A stretch of 64,000 nt of DNA from Vibrio renipiscarius (lineage in GTDB: Bacteria; Pseudomonadota; Gammaproteobacteria; Enterobacterales; Vibrionaceae), in contig NZ_JTKH01000019.1 of assembly GCF_000827885.1 (NCBI RefSeq), forward strand, positions 29,329 to 93,328, given 5' to 3'. The notes under the pieces were generated by a model. It searched no databases and was not told the origin of the DNA. It was given only the letters and a program-made list of their open reading frames with translations. Within the stretch, counting starts at the first letter, position 1; each line of letters starts with the position of its first letter. This document shows positions 1-8,626 of this stretch, piece after piece. Position numbers and translations under genes: made by a program.

Positions 1-1
1 G

Positions 2-1546
2 GAAGTGGGGGCAACGGTTGTGGTTGCTAACCATCCATTAGGGTGTGTGGAAGGCGTGATTCTTGCCGAACTGTTATTGCTGATCCGCCAAGATGTAAAA
101 ATACTCGCCAATCAATACCTCAAAACCGTGCCAGAATTGGATGATCTCTTTATTGGTGTCGATGTATTTGAAGGCAAAGCCGCCCAAAAAGCCAATCTCA
201 AAGCGCTTCGTACCGCGCATCGACATCTCGAGCAAGATGGGTTGCTGCTCTTATTCCCCGCCGGTGAAGTCTCCCAGCCAATCAAGGGCAAGAAAAACGA
301 TGTGGAAGATAAAGCTTGGAGTCGATCTGTCAGCGCTTTGATCAAAAAGAGCCAAGCCGCCACCGTGCCGGTATTCATTAATGGCCAAAACTCCAAACGA
401 TTCTATGTGGCAGGCAAAGTGCACACCTTGCTACGAACCTTAATGCTTGGGCGTGAACTATTAAATAAGCACCAACAACCGATTGAAATCGCGATTGGTA
501 ATACGATCCGATTTAAGGAAATCAGCACGCTGAGTGATGAGACTCTGGTGAATTATTTGCGTCTCAATACGTACCTCTTGAAGCCTGAATCTCCTCATCC
601 TCCTTTCTTGAGTTGCGGTGACGAGAAACACGCCATTTCACCGCCCTTGCCTTTATCACGCATCAAAGACGATCTGAGCAACATCCCCCAAAGCGATCTC
701 TTGCTGACTCAGGGAAATTTTGAGGTTTACTGCACACGAGCAAAGTTCATTCCCAATATATTGTATGAAATTGGACGGTTACGAGAAGAGAGTTTTCGCG
801 CAGTGGGGGAAGGTACCGGCAAAGCGATCGACATCGATCAATTTGATCTGAATTATCGTCACCTCTTTGTTTGGGACAACGCTCAAGATCGCTTAGTCGG
901 AGCGTATCGCTTAGGCTTGGTTGATCGCCTACTGGCAAAATCTGGCATTGACGGTTTGTATTCAAGGACATTATTCCACTACGACACCCCTTTTCTACAC
1001 CACATGGGACGTTCGATTGAGTTAGGTCGATCCGTGATTGCCGCAGAATATCAACGCAGCATGAGTGCGTTATTATTGTTGTGGAAAGGCATCGCTACAT
1101 TCATTCAGCGCAACCCTGATTACACCCATTTATTTGGCCCAGTCAGTATCAGTAATGATTACAGCCAAAGCACACGGCAGTTATTAACCGACTCAATGGT
1201 GATGCACCACTACGATGAAGATGGTGCCGAATTCGTGACCCCTTCTCACCCATTACCTCGTCATAATACGCATTGGAACACCAGCATGCTGACCGCCTTA
1301 GGGGATTTACAACGGCTTTCAAAAGTCATTGCGCGCATGGATGAAGGCAAAAGTGTTCCTGTACTTCTGCGTCATTATTTGGCGCTAAATGGAAAATTGG
1401 TGAGTTTTAATGTGGACCCTAAGTTTAATCATGCGTTAGATGGGCTGATTGTGGTCGACCTGCGGCAAATTCCCGCCAAAACGCTAGGCCGTTATATGGG
1501 CTTATCTCAAGCGGATCAATATCGGCATTATCACCAACAAAAATAA
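2..1546 (+). CDS. olsF: Bifunctional lysophospholipid acyltransferase / ornithine-lipid synthase (5' end outside window)
   Basis: The frame is open to the left edge, so the first residues are missing; about 514 residues are visible. The N-terminal part is a PlsC/OlsA-type O-acyltransferase: the block NHPLG lies about residue 10 and FPAGEVS about residue 85. The second half (about 230-430) resembles the OlsB/GNAT-like N-acyltransferase, with VGAYRLG and ELGRSVI blocks. This two-domain order matches OlsF, which makes ornithine lipid from ornithine and acyl-ACP and is known in Vibrio cholerae as a phosphate-limitation gene. It acts at the inner membrane. Older annotations call the family 'putative hemolysin'; nothing here supports haemolytic activity. 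The family assignment is firm; the substrate is inferred from homologues. Confidence 0.75.
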   Translation, partial: EVGATVVVANHPLGCVEGVILAELLLLIRQDVKILANQYLKTVPELDDLFIGVDVFEGKAAQKANLKALRTAHRHLEQDGLLLLFPAGEVSQPIKGKKNDVEDKAWSRSVSALIKKSQAATVPVFINGQNSKRFYVAGKVHTLLRTLMLGRELLNKHQQPIEIAIGNTIRFKEISTLSDETLVNYLRLNTYLLKPESPHPPFLSCGDEKHAISPPLPLSRIKDDLSNIPQSDLLLTQGNFEVYCTRAKFIPNILYEIGRLREESFRAVGEGTGKAIDIDQFDLNYRHLFVWDNAQDRLVGAYRLGLVDRLLAKSGIDGLYSRTLFHYDTPFLHHMGRSIELGRSVIAAEYQRSMSALLLLWKGIATFIQRNPDYTHLFGPVSISNDYSQSTRQLLTDSMVMHHYDEDGAEFVTPSHPLPRHNTHWNTSMLTALGDLQRLSKVIARMDEGKSVPVLLRHYLALNGKLVSFNVDPKFNHALDGLIVVDLRQIPAKTLGRYMGLSQADQYRHYHQQK

Positions 1547-1577
1547 GCCATAGGAACGAAAAGGCGATGAAGATCGC

Positions 1578-2144
1578 CTAAGTTCTTGCTGAACGCAGTT
1601 GGCCAACTAATTCCGTAATGGCCAATAAGATCGTTGAACACACCTTCTGATGATGACGAAGAATAAACATATTCATCATCGACTCTGATAATCCAGACAT
1701 CATGCTTGGGTCAAAGTCTATCGGCATTGTGCGTTTAATCGTTTCGACACTACGCAACTCAGACAAAATATAAGGATCTGAAAAGGAGAGCGACGAATTG
1801 AAATCATTGCAGAACTCCCTCAGCCTGACAAAGACTTCTAAATCACAATAAACCTCTCGACTGATGACCCCCAATCCAAGCAACAAGCCCGCTCGAACCT
1901 TAATATCCGCAAGGGGACCCTGCGCTCTCATTAAAGGACTCACAATATATTGAACGGCTTGTTCATTTCGAGACAGCATACTTTGTAAAACCGCCCCGAC
2001 CGCATCATCTAACGCATGATACGCCGCCATGATGACGGCGTTCGGATCGTCTGCCTGCGTAATCACTTCAAGCAGTTCCGCCTCATTCGGCAGGTGAATC
2101 GTTTCATTCTTAACTGAGCTACCACCGTAGCAAGGTAATGACAT
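1578..2144 (-). CDS. MtlR-family mannitol operon regulator paralogue
   Basis: A 188-residue protein clearly homologous to the MtlR at 7610-8143: both share GPLADI, LLLGLGVIS and EVY blocks mid-protein, and MPID followed by an S(G/E)MSE-like stretch near the end. MtlR proteins repress mannitol genes but lack a recognisable DNA-binding domain in the solved Vibrio parahaemolyticus structure, so how they act is unsettled. The ATG overlaps the stop of the upstream IIC-IIA permease gene by one base (TAATG), implying translational coupling. It probably controls that permease. The N-terminus is about ten residues longer than in the other MtlR. Paralogy is seen directly; the target is inferred. Confidence 0.8.
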   Translation of the reverse strand: MSLPCYGGSSVKNETIHLPNEAELLEVITQADDPNAVIMAAYHALDDAVGAVLQSMLSRNEQAVQYIVSPLMRAQGPLADIKVRAGLLLGLGVISREVYCDLEVFVRLREFCNDFNSSLSFSDPYILSELRSVETIKRTMPIDFDPSMMSGLSESMMNMFILRHHQKVCSTILLAITELVGQLRSART

Positions 2145-3682
2145 TAAATCGCCTTACCATTCAGCACGTTCACAATATCATTCACTTCCGTTGTCGATTT
2201 TAATCGTTCTAGAACTTCATCATCATCCAACGCTAAGCTGATGGATGAAATGATTTGAATATGGCGTTCATTCTTTGCTGCAATGGCCACAACAATCTTC
2301 GCCATATCGGTGGGCTCACTGCCCCACTCAACACCGGCAGGGATCTGCCCAAAGACAACGCCGTCACGGATAACGTGCTGCTTTCCTCCGATCATGCCAT
2401 GAGGTAATGCGATAGATTCCCCCAAGTAAGTTGATAAGAGCGCCTCTCGTTTGTGCATATCCTCAATATACGCCGGTTCAACATGCCCTAATTCAACTAA
2501 TTTCTGACCTAGCAGGGAAATCGCTTCTTCTTTATTCGCCACATTCATGTTTAAACAAACATGTTCAGGGGTAAGCATGACCATGGTTGAGAATTTATTG
2601 ACCACCAATTCACCCACATCATCCTTACTTTGACTCGCGTGGTCCTGTAAATTGGATTTTTGCTTTGGCTCGCCCTTGAGCAGGACGATGGCAGTGACAA
2701 ATGAAACGGCAGTGGATGCGATAAACGATGCGATAACACCGACCAAAGAGGTCTTTGGGGTTAATAATAAAATGGCAATGATAGAACCAGGAGAAGCCGG
2801 CGCGACAAGACCCGCATTGAATAGAACCAACACATAAATACCGACCATACTGCCCAAAATAAGCGCGATAAGTAAGCGAGGCTTCATCAAAATATAAGGG
2901 AAGTAGACCTCTTGAATGCCACCAAATAGATGTATCACGGTAGCTCCCGCAGCCGTTTGCTGTACGCGCCCTTTTGTTGTTGCGATATAAGCAAGCAATA
3001 CTCCAAAAGCGGGACCTGGGTTTGACTCCAACAAAAAGAATAACGATTGTCCGGTCTCTTTGGCTTGCTGAATACCGAGTGGCGTAAAAATGCCATGATT
3101 AATCGCATTGTTTAAAAAGAGTATTTTGATCGGCTCTATAATGATGGCAACAAGGCTAATGGATTCAGACGCAATCAAGGTCTCTACGCCCGCAGAGGCC
3201 ATAGCGGAAATTGTCGTTATGATTGGACCAACAAAATAAAGCGCAATAATGGCCCCCAACATCCCAATAATTCCCGTAGAGAAATTATTGACCAGCATTT
3301 CAAAGCCACTTTTAACTCTGTTTTCCATGACTGCATCAAATTTCTTGATGACGAGTGCACTTAAGGGGCCAACAATCATCGCCCCCATAAGCATTGGTAT
3401 ATCCGTCCCCGCGATTAACCCCATCGTCGTGACTAGCGCGACGATAGCACCTCGCTCACCCGCAACAAGGCGTCCACCGTAATAACCGATCATCAGAGGA
3501 ATAAGGTAAGTAATAATAGGGTCAACCAATACCGCAATCTTGGCATTCGGCATCCAACCCGTTGGAATAAACAGCGCAGAGATTAATCCCCAAGCGATAA
3601 AGATACCGATGTTGGGAATAACCATATTAGATAAAAAACGCCCAACACCTTGGACTTTTACTTTTGAGTTTGGGGAAAGCAT
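2144..3682 (-). CDS. Mannitol-type PTS permease with IIC and IIA domains but no IIB domain
   Basis: 512 residues. Residues 1 to about 340 are a MtlA-type IIC membrane domain, close in sequence to the MtlA at 4366-6264, with the NNAINHG block and a GGIQE block (GGIHE in MtlA; the key Glu is kept). After a linker of roughly 30 residues comes a IIA domain with LPHG, the expected phospho-His being His428. The IIB domain with its CDAGMGSS cysteine motif, present in MtlA, is absent, and the frame is intact. Phosphotransfer would therefore need a IIB supplied in trans, perhaps by MtlA. Substrate unknown: a hexitol is likely. It is co-transcribed with the MtlR paralogue and divergent from mtlA. Confidence 0.85.
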   Translation of the reverse strand: MLSPNSKVKVQGVGRFLSNMVIPNIGIFIAWGLISALFIPTGWMPNAKIAVLVDPIITYLIPLMIGYYGGRLVAGERGAIVALVTTMGLIAGTDIPMLMGAMIVGPLSALVIKKFDAVMENRVKSGFEMLVNNFSTGIIGMLGAIIALYFVGPIITTISAMASAGVETLIASESISLVAIIIEPIKILFLNNAINHGIFTPLGIQQAKETGQSLFFLLESNPGPAFGVLLAYIATTKGRVQQTAAGATVIHLFGGIQEVYFPYILMKPRLLIALILGSMVGIYVLVLFNAGLVAPASPGSIIAILLLTPKTSLVGVIASFIASTAVSFVTAIVLLKGEPKQKSNLQDHASQSKDDVGELVVNKFSTMVMLTPEHVCLNMNVANKEEAISLLGQKLVELGHVEPAYIEDMHKREALLSTYLGESIALPHGMIGGKQHVIRDGVVFGQIPAGVEWGSEPTDMAKIVVAIAAKNERHIQIISSISLALDDDEVLERLKSTTEVNDIVNVLNGKAI

Positions 3683-3866
3683 GGAAAGGGTTCTCTGGTT
3701 GTTTTTTTTTCGCCGGCGACTGTACCATATGAAAATAGAATGACATTCTCAACAATGAGCAAATACTAAACTAAGATCACAAATAATATTGTCGCCATCG
3801 GAATAACAACGATATATCCATCACAAAAAACCAGAAACTGCGACGTAAATGATTGATCCTACATGC

Positions 3867-3899
3867 CTAAATAACGCCTAAATCACGTTCAAATCACGC
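3867..3899. repeat. Three 11-bp phased direct repeats (cluster 1)
   Basis: Three adjacent 11-mers, CTAAATAACGC, CTAAATCACGT and TCAAATCACGC, follow one another without a gap, so the AAATCACG core recurs every helical turn. A second cluster with the identical unit CTAAATCACGC lies at 4131-4152. Such phasing is typical of cooperative regulator binding on one DNA face. The binding protein is unknown. Confidence 0.7.
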
Positions 3900-4130
3900 A
3901 AAATCAATAAACCATCACTCATCATTTTATATCCAATGATCACTTTGCATCATTTACGCTTAAAAACTGTAATAAAATTACAAAGCAAGCCAATTTCGCC
4001 TTAAAGGTAAGCTATCCATCTCAAATAATGGCGATAAAACCCAAGCTATAACCATGAAAAATATCCAACTTTCCAAAAAGTAGATCTTCATCACTATAAA
4101 TATACTCCCCGCCCAAGCAAGAAATGAGAT

Positions 4131-4152
4131 CTAAATCACGCATAAATGATAA
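4131..4152. repeat. Two 11-bp phased direct repeats (cluster 2)
   Basis: CTAAATCACGC is followed directly by ATAAATGATAA, again in 11-bp register and on the same strand as the cluster at 3867-3899. It lies about 100 bp upstream of the CRP site of mtlA. Likely part of the same operator system; regulator unknown. Confidence 0.55.
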
Positions 4153-4197
4153 TCAAACTCATTAAATGGCACTTGTAATTTTATGACTCGATAGATA

Positions 4198-4213
4198 CGT
4201 GATCTCCATCACT
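4198..4213. promoter_or_regulatory. CRP-like site upstream of mtlA (secondary)
   Basis: CGTGA-N6-TCACT matches the CRP consensus TGTGA-N6-TCACA at eight of ten positions. It sits about 43 bp upstream of the perfect site, so two CRP dimers could act in tandem. Confidence 0.5.
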
Positions 4214-4240
4214 AGTGATTATGTATTCCAATATTTGGAC

Positions 4241-4289
4241 TGTGATTGCAATCACAATTTCTAGGCCAATGATGCTATTTAAAAATCCT
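4241..4289 (+). promoter_or_regulatory. CRP-dependent promoter of mtlA
   Basis: The perfect palindrome TGTGATTGCAATCACA (4241-4256) is followed by an extended -10, TGcTATTTA, with TATTTA at 4276-4281. The palindrome centre lies about 40 bp before the expected start of transcription near 4289, the class II CRP arrangement. The resulting leader of about 77 nt is close in size to the leader described for V. cholerae mtlA. Confidence 0.75.
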
Positions 4290-4400
4290 GTGATACATTT
4301 TGTATAACTTACTAGGACACATTTTCGACTATTTGGTCATCCTATATACTACTGAGGCCACCCTTATGTTATCACCGGAAGCAAAGATCAAAGTTCAGAG
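4281..4400 (-). ncRNA. mtlS: MtlS-like antisense RNA to the mtlA leader
   Basis: V. cholerae MtlS is an RNA of about 120 nt, transcribed against the mtlA 5' leader, that lowers MtlA synthesis. Here a minus-strand intrinsic terminator is visible at the expected place: arms AGGA (4314-4317) and TCCT (4286-4289) around a GTAT/ATAC inner stem, ending in five T at 4285-4281. It sits at the start of the mtlA leader. The 5' end would fall in the first codons of mtlA; I could not find a convincing promoter there, so the start is set by analogy with the known length. Confidence 0.5.
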
Positions 4401-6264
4401 TTTTGGTCGTTTTCTATCAAACATGGTAATGCCAAACATCGGCGCATTCATTGCGTGGGGTTTCATTACTGCACTCTTTATCCCTACTGGTTGGTTACCA
4501 AACGAAACGCTCGCGGCGTTAGTTGGACCAATGATCACTTACCTTCTACCGCTGTTGATCGGTTATACCGGGGGTAAAATGGTTGGCGGTGACCGCGGCG
4601 CGGTTGTGGGTGCAATCACGACCATGGGCGTCATTGTTGGCTCAGATATCCCAATGTTCATGGGCGCGATGATCGTGGGTCCTCTCGGTGGTATCGCAAT
4701 CAAGAAATTCGATGAAGCTGTTCACGGTAAGGTGAAGAGTGGCTTCGAAATGCTAGTGAACAACTTCTCTGCTGGTATTATTGGTATGATCTGCGCAATC
4801 ATTGCGTTCTACCTAATCGGCCCTGCAGTTAAGGTACTTTCCAATGGTCTAGCGACTGGCGTAAACGCCATGGTTGACGCTGGCCTTCTGCCTCTAGCCT
4901 CAATTTTCGTTGAACCTGCAAAAATTCTATTCCTGAACAACGCAATCAACCACGGCATCTTCTCACCACTAGGCATTCAACAAGCAGAAGAGACTGGTCG
5001 TTCAATTTTCTTCCTAATCGAAGCGAACCCAGGTCCTGGTTTTGGTCTATTGCTCGCTTACATGGTCTTCGGTAAAGGCAGTGCAAAACAATCTGCTGCA
5101 GGCGCATCAATCATTCAATTTTTAGGTGGTATCCACGAAATCTATTTCCCATACGTACTAATGAATCCACGCCTTATTCTTGCGGTTATTGCCGGCGGTA
5201 TGGCAGGTGTGTTCGTTAACGTAATGTTTAACTCGGGTCTGATTTCTCCAGCGTCACCAGGTTCAATCTTCGCCATTTTATTACTGACACCAAAAGGCGC
5301 ATACCTAGGCGTTATCCTTTCGGTTGTTGCGGCAACAGCGACATCATTCATTGTTGCTTCTATCCTATTAAAAACAACCTCACAAGCGGGTGATGACGAT
5401 TCTCTAGAAAAAGCGTCAGCTCAAATGAAAGACATGAAGGGTGCTTCTAAAGGTGCAACTTCCGGTGCGGATGTAAACCTAGCAGAGATTAAAGCAATCT
5501 ATGTCGCTTGTGATGCAGGTATGGGTTCAAGTGCGATGGGTGCGAGCTTGCTACGTAAAAAAGTAGAAGCGGCGGGTCTCGATATTTATGTAACCAACTA
5601 TGCAATCAACAACTTGCCGACAGATTCTAAAATTGTCATCACGCACAAAGACCTAACTGACCGTGCTCATAAGACAATACCTGATGCAATGCACATCTCT
5701 CTGAGTAACTTCTTAGACAGCGGTGTGTACGACAAACTGGTCGTGCAGCTAGTCGAAGCGAAAAGTAAGGATGCTGAAGTAAGCACGCCAGCTGCGGTAG
5801 CGCAAGCAAAGCCAGAAACGGAAAACGACACGCTGACACTGACTAGCGATGCGGTGTTCCTTGGTCTAAAAACCACCAACAAGAACCAAGCAATCAAGTT
5901 CGCCGGCGAACAGCTCGTCAAACTCGGCAACGTAAGCCCAGAGTACATTGAAGGTATGTACGCACGTGAAGAACTGGTTTCCACGTATCTTGGCGAATCA
6001 ATCGCGGTACCACACGGCACTATCGAAGCGAAAAAATACGTACAAAAAACGGGCATCGTATTCTGTCAGTATCCTGAAGGCATCCAGTGGGGTGAAGATG
6101 AAGACGATGTGGCGAAAATGGTCATCGGTATTGCCGCTCAAGGTGATGAGCACAACATGGTATTGATGGCTATCACGAATTCACTTGATGACGAAGAAGC
6201 AGTGGAACGCTTACAAAACACGACGAATCCAGACGATGTTTTGACGATTCTAAACGGAAAGTAA
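4366..6264 (+). CDS. mtlA: PTS mannitol-specific transporter EIICBA
   Basis: 632 residues from the ATG at 4366, chosen because it aligns with the start of the paralogue at 3682 and follows TGAGG eight bases upstream; a longer frame begins at 4300 but inside the leader. Domains in order: IIC membrane domain (1 to about 340, with NNAINHG and GGIHE blocks), IIB (phospho-Cys382 in CDAGMGSS), IIA (phospho-His550 in VPHG). It takes up mannitol and releases mannitol 1-phosphate in the cytoplasm, using HPr as phosphate donor. First gene of mtlA-mtlD-mtlR. Control by CRP and probably by the antisense MtlS. Confidence 0.97.
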   Translation: MLSPEAKIKVQSFGRFLSNMVMPNIGAFIAWGFITALFIPTGWLPNETLAALVGPMITYLLPLLIGYTGGKMVGGDRGAVVGAITTMGVIVGSDIPMFMGAMIVGPLGGIAIKKFDEAVHGKVKSGFEMLVNNFSAGIIGMICAIIAFYLIGPAVKVLSNGLATGVNAMVDAGLLPLASIFVEPAKILFLNNAINHGIFSPLGIQQAEETGRSIFFLIEANPGPGFGLLLAYMVFGKGSAKQSAAGASIIQFLGGIHEIYFPYVLMNPRLILAVIAGGMAGVFVNVMFNSGLISPASPGSIFAILLLTPKGAYLGVILSVVAATATSFIVASILLKTTSQAGDDDSLEKASAQMKDMKGASKGATSGADVNLAEIKAIYVACDAGMGSSAMGASLLRKKVEAAGLDIYVTNYAINNLPTDSKIVITHKDLTDRAHKTIPDAMHISLSNFLDSGVYDKLVVQLVEAKSKDAEVSTPAAVAQAKPETENDTLTLTSDAVFLGLKTTNKNQAIKFAGEQLVKLGNVSPEYIEGMYAREELVSTYLGESIAVPHGTIEAKKYVQKTGIVFCQYPEGIQWGEDEDDVAKMVIGIAAQGDEHNMVLMAITNSLDDEEAVERLQNTTNPDDVLTILNGK

Positions 6265-6293
6265 GAAGCTTTAAGTCAAGCTCCTAAGTGAAT

Positions 6294-6322
6294 GAGGCCA
6301 GTCCCCCTCTGGCCTCTTTTTT
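6294..6322 (+). terminator. Intrinsic terminator between mtlA and mtlD
   Basis: Stem GAGGCCAG / CTGGCCTC with a 7-base loop, followed by six T. It would attenuate transcription into mtlD, lowering dehydrogenase relative to transporter. Confidence 0.85.
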
Positions 6323-6404
6323 CAGCCTAGATAGTTTACGGTTTAGACATCGATTTCTGAGTCGTCACCTATATAGATTACATAGCTAAAAGGTCATAAA
6401 CATT

Positions 6405-7553
6405 ATGAAAGCATTACATTTTGGTGCAGGTAATATCGGTCGTGGTTTCATTGGTAAGCTGCTAGCAGACGCAGGCTTTGACGTTACTTTTGCAGACGTA
6501 AACGAAACCGTTGTCAACGCTCTGATCGAACGCAAAGAATACCCAGTGAAAATTGTCGGTGAAGAGTGTGTCGTTGAAATAGTGAAGAACGTGACTGCCG
6601 TCAACTCATCAACGGATGCAGTGATTGATTGTATTGCTGAAGCCGATTTAGTGACGACCGCGGTTGGCCCAACCGTTCTTAAGATCATCTCAAAATCGAT
6701 CGCTCAAGGTATCGAAAAGCGTGCCGCGGCAGGTAACACGACACCACTGAACATCATCGCAGCCGAAAACATGGTGCGAGGCACTAGCCAGTTAAAAGAA
6801 GCGGTACTTGAACACCTCTCTGACGAAACAAAAGCATTTGTCGAAGATCATGTGGGTTTTGTCGATTCAGCCGTAGACCGTATTGTTCCGCCGGCAGAAG
6901 CAGGTGAAACGGATCCTCTCGCGGTCACCGTTGAGACATTCAGCGAGTGGATCGTCGATAAGACTCAATTCAAAGGTAACATTCCAAACATTCCGGGAAT
7001 GGAATGCACCGATAACCTAATGGCTTTCGTTGAACGTAAGCTATTTACACTCAACACTGGCCACCTCGTTACGGCTTACTTCGGTGTGCTTGCAGGTCAC
7101 GAAACCGTGAAAGACGCGATCGAAGACGAGAAAATTCGCGCACAAGTAAAAGCAACAATGGAAGAAAGTGGCGCGGTTCTTATTAAGCGTTACGATTTTG
7201 ATCCAGAAGCTCATGCGGCGTACATTCAAAAAATTCTAGACCGCTTTGCAAATCCATACTTACGTGATGAAGTAGACCGTGTTGGCCGTCAGCCAATCCG
7301 CAAACTAAGCCCACAAGATCGTCTAGTGAAACCCCTCAATGGAACACTTGAGTACGGCCTTCCAAATCAACATCTTCTTGAAGGGATCGCTGCCGCATTC
7401 CACTACAAGAACGATGATGACCCACAAGCTGTCGAACTTCAGGCAATGTTCCAAGAAAAAGGTTTTGCAGAAACATTAGCGCATTATTCTGAACTGGATA
7501 AAGACTCAGAAGTTGTTAAACTAGCGGAAGACGCTTATTTAAAGCTTAAATAA
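6405..7553 (+). CDS. mtlD: Mannitol-1-phosphate 5-dehydrogenase
   Basis: 382 residues, the usual length. It oxidises mannitol 1-phosphate to fructose 6-phosphate with NAD. The N-terminal Rossmann start reads [13 protein letters not shown], and the polyol-dehydrogenase block [11 protein letters not shown] lies about residue 220. It lies 140 bp downstream of mtlA, after a terminator-like hairpin, so part of its expression depends on read-through or a local promoter. The product feeds glycolysis with the pgi, fba and pyk enzymes encoded in the same window. Confidence 0.97.
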   Translation: MKALHFGAGNIGRGFIGKLLADAGFDVTFADVNETVVNALIERKEYPVKIVGEECVVEIVKNVTAVNSSTDAVIDCIAEADLVTTAVGPTVLKIISKSIAQGIEKRAAAGNTTPLNIIAAENMVRGTSQLKEAVLEHLSDETKAFVEDHVGFVDSAVDRIVPPAEAGETDPLAVTVETFSEWIVDKTQFKGNIPNIPGMECTDNLMAFVERKLFTLNTGHLVTAYFGVLAGHETVKDAIEDEKIRAQVKATMEESGAVLIKRYDFDPEAHAAYIQKILDRFANPYLRDEVDRVGRQPIRKLSPQDRLVKPLNGTLEYGLPNQHLLEGIAAAFHYKNDDDPQAVELQAMFQEKGFAETLAHYSELDKDSEVVKLAEDAYLKLK

Positions 7554-7565
7554 TCAAATACTAAG

Positions 7566-7589
7566 GTGCCGCTGACGCGGCACTTTTAT
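7566..7589 (+). terminator. Hairpin between mtlD and mtlR
   Basis: Perfect 7-bp stem GTGCCGC / GCGGCAC, loop TGAC, followed by TTTTAT. A weak intrinsic terminator or attenuator ahead of mtlR. Confidence 0.65.
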
Positions 7590-7609
7590 CTTCTAGTTGC
7601 AGAATACTA

Positions 7610-8143
7610 ATGTACTCAAATCACGAATCCGAATTATTAGAAGAACTAGCCGAATCCTCCGATGCAAAGGAATGCTTATTGTGTGCCTTTGACATACTCG
7701 AGGATATGGTCGATACACTTCTCAAACGTATTTTTCACAAAGATGATTACTCTGTGAAGTTTGTTGTCGACCCACTGCTAACTAATGATGGACCTCTTGC
7801 TGATATCAACGTGCGAACTAAACTTTTGCTGGGTTTAGGCGTCATCAGCAAAGAAGTTTACGATGATATTGCCATCTTCGTTACCCTTAAAGAATGGGTA
7901 AAAATTCAAGACGGTGATGTGGAGTTTTGGGATCAAAACGTCGTGTTTGAATTGAACAGAGTGAATGCGATTCAGCAAAAAGGCATGCCGATCGATTACT
8001 CACCAGAGCTCATTTCAGGGATGTCTGAAGATATGATCGCGATGTTTTTAAAGCGCCACTTCCATAAAGTTCGCTCTATCATCGTTCTAGCCATTCATGA
8101 TATCCATCAGCAATTGTCCCAAAACAATTTGTTATCTTCCTAA
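7610..8143 (+). CDS. mtlR: Mannitol operon repressor MtlR
   Basis: 177 residues, the family length, directly after mtlD as in other Vibrio and enteric operons. It has the MtlR blocks GPLADI, LLLGLGVIS and MPIDYSPEL. It represses the mannitol genes; the mechanism is unclear because the family has no obvious helix-turn-helix. A paralogue lies at 1578-2144. The ATG at 7610 has only a weak ribosome site. It ends four bases before the end of the convergent gene at 8148. Confidence 0.93.
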   Translation: MYSNHESELLEELAESSDAKECLLCAFDILEDMVDTLLKRIFHKDDYSVKFVVDPLLTNDGPLADINVRTKLLLGLGVISKEVYDDIAIFVTLKEWVKIQDGDVEFWDQNVVFELNRVNAIQQKGMPIDYSPELISGMSEDMIAMFLKRHFHKVRSIIVLAIHDIHQQLSQNNLLSS

Positions 8144-8147
8144 CGGC

Positions 8148-8582
8148 TTATTTTTGACTGCTCTCTACTTGCATGCCCCACTGTTCGCATTCATTCAAGA
8201 GATTCAACAAAAATTGTTTCGGGTTGGCCATCTTTTCGCCCCCTTTAACCTCGGCATCAGTTATTTGCCAAAACTGACGCGTCACAAGGTTCCTCTTATA
8301 AATAAAATCAGACATTTGATTCATTGAAAGAGGTAACGCTTCTCCGACATTGTCATTTAGAAGCAATAGAGTCTGTTTTAGTTCTGCAGTCGTACCTTGC
8401 AAAAACAGTTCAGGTGTCATGCGGCCCAGTGTATTTAACGCTTCTAACGGCTGATATTTGCATAGTGGCTGAATGCTTCGATAGAGGAGATTATCTACTT
8501 TTTGCACCGCAATTAACGTCGCGCCTAATAAAGATAATAACTCACTATCCATATTGCACCCCATATCAGTTGTTTGTGTCAT
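8148..8582 (-). CDS. Conserved hypothetical protein next to mtlR
   Basis: 144 residues (134 if the later ATG at 8552 is used; both have purine-rich sites, TGAGG for the first and GGGG for the second). The protein looks mostly alpha-helical, with Leu-rich stretches and no signal peptide, membrane segment or motif I recognise. It is convergent with mtlR and seems to be a small Vibrio gene that travels with the mannitol locus. Function unknown. Confidence 0.75.
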   Translation of the reverse strand: MTQTTDMGCNMDSELLSLLGATLIAVQKVDNLLYRSIQPLCKYQPLEALNTLGRMTPELFLQGTTAELKQTLLLLNDNVGEALPLSMNQMSDFIYKRNLVTRQFWQITDAEVKGGEKMANPKQFLLNLLNECEQWGMQVESSQK

Positions 8583-8626
8583 CTCTTAGACCTCAGATAT
8601 TATCAATACGATTAAGTGGTTATACT

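Larger units (their letters stand above)
3683..4365. promoter_or_regulatory. AT-rich divergent control region between the two mannitol loci
   Basis: About 680 bp without a gene. It carries a perfect CRP palindrome, a second CRP-like site, two clusters of 11-bp phased repeats and a minus-strand terminator assigned to an antisense RNA (each listed separately). For the leftward permease gene, a possible promoter is TTGAGA-17-TATGGT just upstream of its start. Several half sites of the form TGTGATnT suggest more CRP input. The size and site density fit a catabolite-controlled divergent promoter region. Confidence 0.6.

Noticed and set aside
2..1546. Truncated acyltransferase pseudogene
   Set aside because: The truncation is due to the window edge; the frame is intact. 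The same applies to tuf at 62826-64000.
2144..3682. Frameshifted or degraded mtlA copy
   Set aside because: The frame is open over its full length, with conserved active residues in both remaining domains; a clean domain loss explains it better.
4300..4365. N-terminal extension of mtlA by 22 codons
   Set aside because: It falls in the predicted leader and antisense region, has no ribosome site, and the paralogue begins at the residue matching 4366.
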